DNA of 22,305 bases, taken from NCBI GenBank assembly GCA_023428265.1, contig JAEYYW010000182.1, positions 1 to 22,305 of the forward strand, given 5' to 3'. Positions 14,346 to 21,037 of the stretch are shown one piece after another; the stretch's first letter is position 1; each line of letters starts with the position of its first letter. The notes beneath the pieces were generated by a model. That model saw only the letters and a program-made list of their open reading frames with translations, searched no databases and had not been told where the DNA came from. Origin of the DNA: Bacillota bacterium (lineage in GTDB: Bacteria > Bacillota > Clostridia > Christensenellales > UMGS416). A program made the position numbers and the translations under genes.

Positions 14346-15152
14346 ATGAATCCATTCACCGGGCGGCGGCTGCAATCGCTGCTCAACACGGCGGTTTTGG
14401 GCAGAATCGCAACGCTGCTGGAGGTGGTTGATTCCACCAACAGCGAGGCCCGCCGCAGGCTTGCCGACGGCTTGCCCCACGGCGCAGTGTTCATCGCCGG
14501 CAGCCAGACGGGCGGTCGTGGCCGCCGGGGCAGGCAGTGGGTGTCGGAGCCGGGCTGCGGGCTTTGGATGACGGTTGTGCTGGAGCCTTTTATGGCGGTG
14601 GAGGAACTGCAAAAGCTCACGCTGCTGATCGGCCTTGCGGTGTGCCGCGCCGTGCAGTCAAGCACCGGGTATGCAAACCTCGCCATCAAATGGCCCAACG
14701 ATGTGCTGGCTGGCGGCAAAAAGCTCTGCGGGATACTCTGCGAGTCGGCACTTGACCAAAACGGGAAACGCATGGTGATCGCCGGCGTGGGTGTAAACAC
14801 CCGGACGCCTGCCGCGGGATATGGGCAAGCCGCTTCCGTCGCAACCTCCATTGAAGACGCCTCCGGCCTTGTGGTGGACCGGCTGGAGCTGGCTGCGGAG
14901 ATACTGGCGCAGATGGAAACGCTGCTGGGCGAATGGCAGGCCGAGGGGTTTGCCGCGGTGGCCGGGGAATATCGCCGGTTCATGCTACCGCAGGGCACAC
15001 CGGTGACCATCGCAGACGGGCAGCGGCAGGAATCGGGCACCTTGGAGGGCTTGGATGACGACGGCGCGCTGCTGGTCCGAATGGAATCCGGCGCGCTCCG
15101 GCGGATCATTTCCGGGGAAATCAGCGTGAGAGGCGTGAACGGATATGCATAA
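14346..15152 (+). CDS. birA: Biotin--[acetyl-CoA-carboxylase] ligase, without DNA-binding domain
   Basis: The 268-residue enzyme attaches biotin to carboxylase carrier domains via biotinyl-5'-AMP. The biotin-AMP loop GRGRRGR is at 57-63 and KWPNDV at 115-120, followed by GGKKLCGIL; the DSTN segment (29-32) is also typical. A C-terminal SH3-like domain (about 220-266) is present. There is no room for the N-terminal winged helix of repressor-type BirA, so this is a monofunctional class I ligase that cannot regulate biotin genes by itself. The ATG at 14346 has GGAGGG 8 nt upstream; a frame extension back to 14280 is rejected. A TTGACT at 14248 lacks a good -10 partner, so the promoter is unclear. 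The stop overlaps the next gene by 8 bp. Confidence 0.93.
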   Translation: MNPFTGRRLQSLLNTAVLGRIATLLEVVDSTNSEARRRLADGLPHGAVFIAGSQTGGRGRRGRQWVSEPGCGLWMTVVLEPFMAVEELQKLTLLIGLAVCRAVQSSTGYANLAIKWPNDVLAGGKKLCGILCESALDQNGKRMVIAGVGVNTRTPAAGYGQAASVATSIEDASGLVVDRLELAAEILAQMETLLGEWQAEGFAAVAGEYRRFMLPQGTPVTIADGQRQESGTLEGLDDDGALLVRMESGALRRIISGEISVRGVNGYA

Positions 15153-16068
15153 GGGGAATATTACGGACATCAATGGCGTGCTGGCGGGCCATGCCACCGA
15201 TCGTGAGGGCAGGACGGGCTGCACCGTCGTGATCTTTCCCGAGGGCGCTGTGGCCGGTGTGGATGTGCGTGGCGCTGCGCCCGGCACAAGAGAGACCGAC
15301 CTGCTCCGCCCCGGCAACATGGTCAGGCATGCCCACGCAATCCTGCTCACAGGCGGATCTGCCTTTGGGCTGGACGCGGCCTCCGGCGTGATGCGCTGGC
15401 TGGAGGAAAAGGGCATCGGCTTTGAGACAGGCGCAGCCCGCGTGCCCATTGTGCCGGCGGCAGTGCTATATGACCTTGCTGTGGGCGACGCGAAGGCCAG
15501 GCCTGACGGAGCGATGGGCTATGCCGCCTGCTGTGCCGCCGCTAGCGAACCTTTGGAGCAAGGGCCGGTGGGGGCAGGCACCGGCGCCACAGTCGGTAAG
15601 GCGCTGGGGTTTGAGCTGAGCTCCCCCGGCGGCGTTGGCACGGCTTCCATCAGGCTGGCCTCCGGCGTTACGGTGGCGGCGGTGATCGCCGTAAATGCGC
15701 TGGGCGATGTGGTGGATTACCGCACCAATGAAATTCTTGCCGGCATCCGGTTGCCCGGCGGGGGCTTCGGCAGCACGCAGGACCTGCTGGTCAGCGGCAG
15801 CGCGCCCGGTCAGCAGCCCGGCGCCAACACCACAATCGGAGTGATCGCAACAGATGCGGCGCTCACCAAGGAGCAGGCTAACCGCCTGGCCTCTGTGGCC
15901 CACGATGGCCTTGCCTGGTCCATCCGGCCCGTTCACACCACAATGGACGGCGACACGCTGTTCGCGGCATCCTACGGCGACAAGGAAGCGGAATTCCTGA
16001 GTCTGTGCGCCGCCGCCGTGGAGGTTGTGGCGCGGGCGGTGGGGAATGCGGTAACCAGTAGTCAGTAG
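15145..16068 (+). CDS. P1 family (S58, DmpA/BapA-like) peptidase
   Basis: The 307-residue protein matches the P1/S58 family throughout: ITDINGVLAGHATD, LLTGGSAFGLDAASGVMRWLEE (68-89), GTGATVGKALG, and NTTIGVIATDAALTKEQ (228 on). In DmpA the chain cuts itself before the nucleophilic Ser just upstream of an ATDAP-like segment; here the equivalent position reads Asn-Thr-Thr (228-230), so Thr is the likely nucleophile. These enzymes act as aminopeptidases or beta-peptidases, and the physiological substrate is unknown. It begins inside birA (8-bp overlap), which points to coupled translation; no strong Shine-Dalgarno is seen. The last codons (TSSQ) and the stop codon come from a heptamer repeat at 16056-16093, so the C-terminus may have been reshaped by the repeat. 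Confidence 0.87.
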   Translation: MHKGNITDINGVLAGHATDREGRTGCTVVIFPEGAVAGVDVRGAAPGTRETDLLRPGNMVRHAHAILLTGGSAFGLDAASGVMRWLEEKGIGFETGAARVPIVPAAVLYDLAVGDAKARPDGAMGYAACCAAASEPLEQGPVGAGTGATVGKALGFELSSPGGVGTASIRLASGVTVAAVIAVNALGDVVDYRTNEILAGIRLPGGGFGSTQDLLVSGSAPGQQPGANTTIGVIATDAALTKEQANRLASVAHDGLAWSIRPVHTTMDGDTLFAASYGDKEAEFLSLCAAAVEVVARAVGNAVTSSQ

Positions 16069-16093
16069 TCAGTAGTGAGTAGCCAGTAGTCAG
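16056..16093 (+). repeat. CAGTAGT heptamer tandem repeat overlapping the peptidase stop
   Basis: Five heptamers in a row read CAGTAGT, CAGTAGT, CAGTAGT, GAGTAGC and CAGTAGT, then a partial CAG. The first 13 bases lie in the peptidase reading frame and supply its final Ser-Ser-Gln and TAG stop. A 7-bp unit cannot keep the frame when copy number changes, but each unit contains TAG in one frame, so termination would be kept in most cases. Confidence 0.9.
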
Positions 16094-16129
16094 AAAAGGC
16101 GATAAGGATTGTACACGATGGTGGTGTAG

Positions 16130-16207
16130 GGGCGGGGCTCTGTACCCGCCCATGACAACCTTGGCCAAAGCGATACAGTAATGCAGGGGCCGGGCTCCGC
16201 CCCGGCC
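16130..16207 (+). repeat. Two related GC-rich hairpins in the peptidase-acpS gap
   Basis: Hairpin 1 has arms GGGCGGG (16130-16136) and CCCGCCC (16145-16151); hairpin 2 has GGCCGGG (16188-16194) and CCCGGCC (16201-16207). Their left halves are alike (AGGGGCGGGGCTC and AGGGGCCGGGCTC), which suggests two copies of one element. Neither has a T-tract, so they are poor terminators. They resemble dispersed intergenic repeats found in clostridial genomes; that link is from memory and was not searched. The second ends 22 nt before the acpS ATG. Confidence 0.7.
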
Positions 16208-16229
16208 TGGAAGTAAAGGTTGATACTGT

Positions 16230-16601
16230 ATGATCAAAGGTATCGGCATCGACTCAGTCGAGGTTGCCCGCATGGAGAAAAACCTTGAGAACACCCGCTT
16301 TCTGGAGCGGGTGTTTACCCCCGCCGAGCGAGAACTGATCGGTGCCGACGGCCACTCGGCGGAGCGCGCGTCCGGCAACTTTGCCGTCAAGGAAGCGGTG
16401 GGAAAAGCGTTGGGCTGCGGCATGGCCGGTTGCCCGCTGGACTGCGTGGAGACACTGCGCGATGAGCAAGGCGCTCCGGTGATCCGGGTGCGGGGCAAGG
16501 CGGAGGAGCGGTTTGCCGCGCTTGGCGTGCGCAATGCCTGGGTTTCGATCACGCACACAGCCGGCCTTGCCACGGCGTTCGTGGTGTTGGAGGGAGATTG
16601 A
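16230..16601 (+). CDS. acpS: Holo-[acyl-carrier-protein] synthase
   Basis: The 123-residue enzyme transfers 4'-phosphopantetheine from CoA to acyl carrier protein. The length is normal for AcpS. Magnesium-site residues are visible: Asp8 in GIGIDSVEV and Glu55 in NFAVKEAVGKALG, and the C-terminal SITHTAGLATAFVV strand is typical. The ATG at 16230 has AAAGG about 10 nt upstream. It is followed after 1 nt by the NAD(P)HX repair gene, whose Shine-Dalgarno GGAGGGAG lies within the acpS 3' end. This acpS-nnr order is common in Firmicutes. Confidence 0.95.
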   Translation: MIKGIGIDSVEVARMEKNLENTRFLERVFTPAERELIGADGHSAERASGNFAVKEAVGKALGCGMAGCPLDCVETLRDEQGAPVIRVRGKAEERFAALGVRNAWVSITHTAGLATAFVVLEGD

Positions 16602-16602
16602 C

Positions 16603-18096
16603 ATGCGCTATGTGGTGACACCGGCCGAGATGGCCGCTCTGGATGCCCATACGATCCGGGAGATCGGCGTGCCCGGCGTTGTGCTGATGGAGCGGGCTGC
16701 GCTGGCGGTGGCAAGCGAGGTGAAGGCCCGCTGGCCCGGCCAGCCGGTGCTGATTGCCTGCGGCCCCGGCAACAACGGCGGTGACGGCCTGGCGGCGGCC
16801 CGCATTCTCAAGCTGTGGGGAACATCCGTAACATGCTATGCGCCCCATGCCGATTACAAAGGAGATGCGCTGATTCAATACAATGCGGCGCAAAAGGTGG
16901 GCGTGCCGTTTCTGGCTGATTTGGATGCGTTCGATGAGGCAGCGCGACAGGCCGCCGTCATCGTGGACGGGCTGTTTGGCACCGGCCTGCGGGCCGATTG
17001 CTCCGGCTCCTGGGCGGAGCTGATCGAAGCCATCAACCGGTCGGGCAGGCCTGTGCTGGCTGTGGACATCCCTTCCGGCATCGACGGTGAGACCGGCAAG
17101 GTGCGCGGCACGGCCATCCGGGCAGCGTGCACCGTCACATTCCAATATCTCAAGCTGGGGCATTGCCTCTTCCCCGGCCGGGAGCATGCCGGCGAGCTGA
17201 TCGCGGCCGACATCGGCATTGCGGAGGAGCGGTCACTGTTTGAAGGTCGGCGCGTGCTGGACTGGCAGGATGCAAAATTCTGCCCCCGCCGGGCAGACAG
17301 CCACAAGGGCAGCTACGGCCATGTGGTCGTGGTTGCCGGATCGATGGGCATGCTGGGAGCCGGGGCGCTGGCCGCCAGAGCAGCGGTGCGTGGCGGTGCG
17401 GGGCTTGTCACCTGGGTGGTGCCGCAGAGCCTGGTGATCCCGGCTTCGTCTTTGGTCACAGAGGTGATGCTCTGCCCGGTGCCCGATTGCGGCGGCAGAC
17501 TGTGCTCCGCGTCTGAGAACGCCCTGCGGCAAGCGCTTGCCGGAAAAACTGCGCTGGTGATCGGGCCGGGGATGTCCAGGAATCCTGATACAACTGAACT
17601 TATCAGGAATATTCTGCATACAATTGATATACCTATGGTAGTGGATGCGGATGCTTTATTCGCTGTTTCGGGATATCCGGCGCTGTTCCCGAAGGCCGAG
17701 CGGGTGCTGACGCCCCATCCCGGCGAAATGGCAAGGCTGCTGGGCTCCACTGTGGAAGAGGTGGAGGCCGACCGGATCGGGGCCGTGCGGCGCTGCACGG
17801 AGCAATACGGAGGCACCTCAGTGCTCAAAGGCGCGACCACGCTCATCGCGTCCGGCGGCGAACTGACACTGAACCTCACCGGCAACCCCGGCATGGCCAC
17901 CGGCGGCGCCGGAGATGTGCTGGCCGGGCTGACCGGCGCGCTGCTGGCGCAAGGTTGCTCAGCCTATGAGGCGGCAAGCCGGGCTTGCTGGCTCCATGGC
18001 CGGGCCGGCGACATCGCCGCCGCTGAAAAAGGGCAGGCGGGGTTGGCTGCCGGAGACATTGCGGAGTGCCTTCCGAGGGCGTCGGGGGGTGAATGA
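16603..18096 (+). CDS. nnr: Bifunctional NAD(P)H-hydrate epimerase / ADP-dependent dehydratase
   Basis: The 497-residue enzyme repairs hydrated NADH and NADPH. The N-terminal YjeF_N epimerase domain (about 1-215) has GPGNNGGDGL (54-63), VVDGLFGTGL (120-129) and AVDIPSGIDG (153-162). The C-terminal ribokinase-like dehydratase (about 225-490) has HKGSYGHVVVVAGS, GPGMSRNPDT, VVDADAL, LTPHPGEMARLL, and the ATP/ADP loop NPGMATGGAGDVLAG (428-442). Both active halves look intact. The ATG at 16603 is chosen because of GGAGGGAG upstream and its position 1 nt after acpS. About 110 bases around 17577-17690, coding for residues 325-362, are clearly richer in A and T than the rest of the gene and include the short inverted repeat CCTGATA/TATCAGG; the protein motifs there are nevertheless conserved. 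Confidence 0.95.
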   Translation: MRYVVTPAEMAALDAHTIREIGVPGVVLMERAALAVASEVKARWPGQPVLIACGPGNNGGDGLAAARILKLWGTSVTCYAPHADYKGDALIQYNAAQKVGVPFLADLDAFDEAARQAAVIVDGLFGTGLRADCSGSWAELIEAINRSGRPVLAVDIPSGIDGETGKVRGTAIRAACTVTFQYLKLGHCLFPGREHAGELIAADIGIAEERSLFEGRRVLDWQDAKFCPRRADSHKGSYGHVVVVAGSMGMLGAGALAARAAVRGGAGLVTWVVPQSLVIPASSLVTEVMLCPVPDCGGRLCSASENALRQALAGKTALVIGPGMSRNPDTTELIRNILHTIDIPMVVDADALFAVSGYPALFPKAERVLTPHPGEMARLLGSTVEEVEADRIGAVRRCTEQYGGTSVLKGATTLIASGGELTLNLTGNPGMATGGAGDVLAGLTGALLAQGCSAYEAASRACWLHGRAGDIAAAEKGQAGLAAGDIAECLPRASGGE

Positions 18097-18129
18097 CTGG
18101 ACCAATCGGATCGGACTGGGGGAGTTTCC

Positions 18130-18411
18130 ATGCCCGAAAGCAGCAAGAAGGTGCTTGTGAGCCTGCCGGACGCGCTGCTCCGGCAGATGGACAAACTGAT
18201 GAGCGAGGAGCACACCACGCGCAGCCAGATCATCAGGGATGCCATGCAACTTTACATACGCGAGAAGCATAGAATGGAAATCAGGGAGCACATGAAGCGC
18301 GGCTATGAGGAAATGGCCCGTATCAATGAGGAATGGGCCGAAGCGGGCCTGCTGCCGGACATCAAAACCCTGGAGCTCTATGAAACGCTGCTTGCGGAGT
18401 GTGAGGAATGA
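18130..18411 (+). CDS. mazE: MazE/EndoAI-type ribbon-helix-helix antitoxin
   Basis: The 93-residue protein has a ribbon-helix-helix DNA-binding N-terminus (KKVLVSLPDALLRQMDKLM, then TRSQIIRDAMQLYI; residues 6-46) and a charged helical tail with HMKRGYEEMARINEEWAE (56-73), which in EndoAI-type antitoxins wraps and blocks the toxin. It would neutralise the ribonuclease encoded next and repress the operon together with it. GGGGGAG lies 5 nt before the ATG. It follows the nnr gene by 33 bp, so it may be co-transcribed with the acpS-nnr genes. The stop is immediately followed by the toxin ATG. Confidence 0.92.
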   Translation: MPESSKKVLVSLPDALLRQMDKLMSEEHTTRSQIIRDAMQLYIREKHRMEIREHMKRGYEEMARINEEWAEAGLLPDIKTLELYETLLAECEE

Positions 18412-18759
18412 ATGGTGAGACGCGGCGAGATCTACTACGCTGACCTGAGCCCCGTGGTTGGCTCCGAACAGGGGGGCTTGCGGCCTGTGTTGATTATACA
18501 AAACGACATCGGCAACCGCTATAGCCCCACCGTGATTGTGGCGGCCATCACGTCGAAGATCGACAAGGCCCGCCTGCCCACCCATATCGAGATCCCGGCG
18601 GAGGAGTTTGGCCTGACAAAGGATTCCGTCGTGCTTGCCGAACAGGTGCGCACCATTGACAAGAGAAGGCTGCGAGAACGGGTGGGCGTGCTCAATACAG
18701 AAATCATGAACAGCGTGGATGAAGCCCTGCAAATCAGCATGGGGGTCACCGACCTGTAA
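18412..18759 (+). CDS. mazF: MazF/EndoA-type mRNA interferase
   Basis: The 115-residue toxin belongs to the MazF/PemK family of sequence-specific, ribosome-independent endoribonucleases. The start (VRRGEIYYADLSPVVGSEQG), the core strand GLRPVLIIQND (catalytic Arg), AAITSK (catalytic Thr) and the C-terminal VLAEQVRTIDKRRLRERVG are all present, so it should be active. ATG 18412 directly abuts the antitoxin stop; GTG 18415 is a possible alternative. Chromosomal copies at this position in Firmicutes act in stress physiology rather than plasmid maintenance. The cleavage sequence cannot be predicted from reading alone. Confidence 0.94.
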   Translation: MVRRGEIYYADLSPVVGSEQGGLRPVLIIQNDIGNRYSPTVIVAAITSKIDKARLPTHIEIPAEEFGLTKDSVVLAEQVRTIDKRRLRERVGVLNTEIMNSVDEALQISMGVTDL

Positions 18760-18778
18760 AAGTACTTTGGAGTTACCA

Positions 18779-19645
18779 ATGAATCAAACGAAGGCAACCG
18801 AATTCATCAATTGGATCTATGTCATTGTGGGCGGCGCGCTGACGGCGCTGGCCTACAATTTGTTTTTTATCCCCAACGACATCGCGCCTGGCGGCCTGTC
18901 CGGCCTGGCGCAGGAAATCAACGCGCTGTTTGGCTTCAACATCGGCGCGACGATCCTGGCGCTGAACGCGCCACTGTTTGTGCTGGGCTGGCGGCTCAGG
19001 GGCACCATGTTCATGGTGCGCACGCTGGTTTCCACGCTGCTGCTGTCATTGCTCATTGACTATCTCAAGCTCCCGCAGGAAGTCTACAACCTTTTCAAGG
19101 GTGATATGATCCTTTCCACGGTGTATGGCGGCATCCTGATGGGCACCGGCGTGGGCCTCACGATCAAGGGCAACGCCACCACCGGCGGCACCGACCTGGC
19201 GGCGATCATCGTAAACCACCGCTTCCCGCAGCTGGATGTGGCATGGGTGCTCTTCGGCGTGGATTTTGCCGTGGTGGCTGGCGCCGCTGTGGTGTTCCGC
19301 TCGCCGGTGCTTGCGCTCTACGCGCTGGCCGCCGTGTTTATCGGCGCAAAGATCGTGGACTTCATCCAGACCGGCGCCCGCAGCGGCAAGGTGTTTTTCA
19401 TCATTTCCCGAAAGTCGGAGATCATCACCAAGCGCATTCTGCTTTCGCTGGACCGAGGCGTCACAGTGCTGAACGGCAGGGGGGCTTATAGCGGCACGGA
19501 AAGGGATGTGCTGTTTTGCCTGGTGGCCCCCACGCAGATCACGGCGATGAAAAAGCTGATTGCGGAGGAAGACCCGGAGGCTTTTGTGGTAGTCTCCGAT
19601 GCCAAGGAAGTGCTGGGCGAGGGCTTTATGCCGCATAGAAAATAG
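18779..19645 (+). CDS. YitT family membrane protein
   Basis: The 288-residue protein has about five or six transmembrane segments (first: FINWIYVIVGGALTALAYNLF) with the family motifs NLFFIPNDIAPGGLSGLAQ (about 27-45) and NATTGGTDLAAIIV (about 135-148), and a soluble C-terminal DUF2179 domain (about 205-285) with GRGAYSGTERDVLFCLV. Function is not established; a transporter or regulator role has been suggested for the family. The ATG at 18779 has GGAG 6 nt upstream; a frame extension into mazF is rejected. It is 19 bp from mazF, so co-transcription is possible. No terminator is clear between it and the pheST promoter. Confidence 0.9.
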   Translation: MNQTKATEFINWIYVIVGGALTALAYNLFFIPNDIAPGGLSGLAQEINALFGFNIGATILALNAPLFVLGWRLRGTMFMVRTLVSTLLLSLLIDYLKLPQEVYNLFKGDMILSTVYGGILMGTGVGLTIKGNATTGGTDLAAIIVNHRFPQLDVAWVLFGVDFAVVAGAAVVFRSPVLALYALAAVFIGAKIVDFIQTGARSGKVFFIISRKSEIITKRILLSLDRGVTVLNGRGAYSGTERDVLFCLVAPTQITAMKKLIAEEDPEAFVVVSDAKEVLGEGFMPHRK

Positions 19646-19673
19646 CTTGGCCGGGAATCATAGAAAAACAGGA

Positions 19674-19702
19674 TTGCTATTCCGCTGTTCTTTTGGTAAA
19701 CT
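19674..19702 (+). promoter_or_regulatory. Promoter of the pheST T-box transcript
   Basis: TTGCTA (19674-19679) and TAAACT (19697-19702) are separated by exactly 17 nt, each matching the sigma-A consensus at 4 of 6 positions. The predicted start near 19709 fits the beginning of the T-box leader. Confidence 0.6.
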
Positions 19703-19708
19703 GTTTAA

Positions 19709-19940
19709 AACGCAATGATCGGGAAAAGTATCTTGCATCCACGGCTTCAGAGAGGCGGCGTCACCGGCTGAGAGCGCTGCCAGCACGGGATCGGGGGAAG
19801 TTCACCCGGGAGCGGCGCGCTGAAACAAGAGTAGGCGCTGACGGCGGCTCCGTTACAGCCTCAATGAGACGCCTGATCACAGGCAATTTGGGTGGTACCG
19901 CGATGCCTTCGCCCCATGTTTGGGCGAGGGCTTTTTGTTT
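19709..19940 (+). promoter_or_regulatory. T-box riboswitch, phenylalanine-specific, upstream of pheST
   Basis: This leader of about 230 nt has T-box landmarks in order: Stem I with AGAGAGGCGG and GGCTGAGAGCGCTGCC, a specifier region GAAGTTCACCC with TTC (19801-19803, Phe), the conserved GAAACAAGAGTAG, and the T-box TGGGTGGTACCGCG (19889-19902), followed by the terminator at 19905. The UGGU in the T-box bulge would pair with the ACCA end of uncharged tRNA, which fits the A73 discriminator of tRNA-Phe. Uncharged tRNA-Phe would stabilise the antiterminator and switch pheST on. Specifier, T-box and gene identity all agree. Confidence 0.95.
19905..19940 (+). terminator. T-box-controlled terminator before pheS
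   Basis: GCCTTCGCCC (19905-19914) pairs with GGGCGAGGGC (19922-19931) with one G-U pair, then TTTTTGTTT. Its left arm lies right after the T-box sequence, so antiterminator and terminator are mutually exclusive. It ends about 20 nt before the pheS ATG. Confidence 0.92.
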
Positions 19941-19960
19941 ATAGGAAAAGGGGTGCGATC

Positions 19961-20989
19961 ATGCAACAGGAATTGGACAGGATTGCCGCCGAGGCAAGGG
20001 CCGCTCTGGCCTCTGCCGCCACGGCAAACGATGTGGAGCAGCTCCGGGTCAAGGTGCTGGGCAAAAAGGGCGACCTCACGCTGATCCTCAGGACGATGGG
20101 CAGCCTATCCGCCGAGGAGCGGCCCAAAATGGGAAAGCTGGTCAACGATCTCAGGCTTGCGCTGGAGGAGGAGCTTGACCAAAAGCTGGCCTCCTTGCAG
20201 CAAGCGGAGAAAACGGCGCGGCTGGCCGCCGAGCGGCTGGATGTCACCATTCCCGGCAACAAGCCGGTGATGGGCCACTTGCACCCGCTTTCAGTGGTGC
20301 GCCGGGAGCTGGAAGACATCTTCATCGGCATGGGCTTTGAGATTGCCGAGGGGCCCGAAATTGAGTGGGATCACTTCAATTTCACGCTGCTGAACCTGCC
20401 GCCGAACCATCCGTCCCGCGATATGCATGATTCGTTTTATGTCAATGAAAACGCGCTTCTGCGCACGCACACCTCGCCGGTGCAAGCCCGCACAATGCTC
20501 ACACGGGGTGTGCCGATCCGCGTGATCTGCCCGGGGCGCGTCTACCGTTTGGACGAAGTGGATGCCACGCACTCGCCGGTCTTCCATCAGGTGGAGGGCC
20601 TGGTTGTGGATAAGGGCATCAACATGGGGCACCTCAAGGGCACGCTGGACATCTTTGCCCGTGAGTTTTATGGCGCGAAAACCCGCACGCGGTTCCGCCC
20701 GTCGTTTTTCCCGTTCACCGAGCCCAGCGCCGAGGTGGACATCTCCTGCTATGTGTGCGACGGCAAAGACGATGGCTGCCGCGTCTGCAAGGGCACCGGC
20801 TGGATCGAGATCCTGGGCTGCGGCATGGTGAACCCCAAGGTGCTGGAGATGTGCGGCATTGATTCCAACGTGTATTCCGGCTTTGCCTTTGGCATGGGCC
20901 TGGACCGCATTGCCGTGAGCCGTTACGGCATCTCCGACTTGCGCACGTTGTTTGAAAACGACCTGAGGTTCCTGGAGCAGATTCGCTAG
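19961..20989 (+). CDS. pheS: Phenylalanine--tRNA ligase alpha subunit
   Basis: The 342-residue catalytic subunit of the alpha2-beta2 synthetase charges tRNA-Phe. The N-terminal coiled-coil (about 1-85, with VKVLGKKGDLTLILRTMGSL) contacts tRNA. The class II core has motif 1 (HPLSVVRRELEDIFIGMGFE), motif 2 (RPSFFPFTEPSAEVDIS) and motif 3 (GFAFGMGLDRIAVSRYGI). A CYVCDGKDDGCRVCKG insert with two CxxC pairs before GWIEILG is seen in many Firmicute PheS proteins. The ATG at 19961 has AAAGGGGTG upstream and follows the T-box terminator; upstream frame extension through the terminator is rejected. pheT starts 48 bp after the stop. Confidence 0.97.
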   Translation: MQQELDRIAAEARAALASAATANDVEQLRVKVLGKKGDLTLILRTMGSLSAEERPKMGKLVNDLRLALEEELDQKLASLQQAEKTARLAAERLDVTIPGNKPVMGHLHPLSVVRRELEDIFIGMGFEIAEGPEIEWDHFNFTLLNLPPNHPSRDMHDSFYVNENALLRTHTSPVQARTMLTRGVPIRVICPGRVYRLDEVDATHSPVFHQVEGLVVDKGINMGHLKGTLDIFAREFYGAKTRTRFRPSFFPFTEPSAEVDISCYVCDGKDDGCRVCKGTGWIEILGCGMVNPKVLEMCGIDSNVYSGFAFGMGLDRIAVSRYGISDLRTLFENDLRFLEQIR

Positions 20990-21037
20990 CATGGATCAGT
21001 CTCATCCCAAATAGCAGTAAGGATCGGTGAGAGCAAG

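Noticed and set aside
16056..16207. Repeat cluster considered as a CRISPR array
   Set aside because: Units are 7 bp with no spacers, and the hairpins are only two copies. No cas genes are present.
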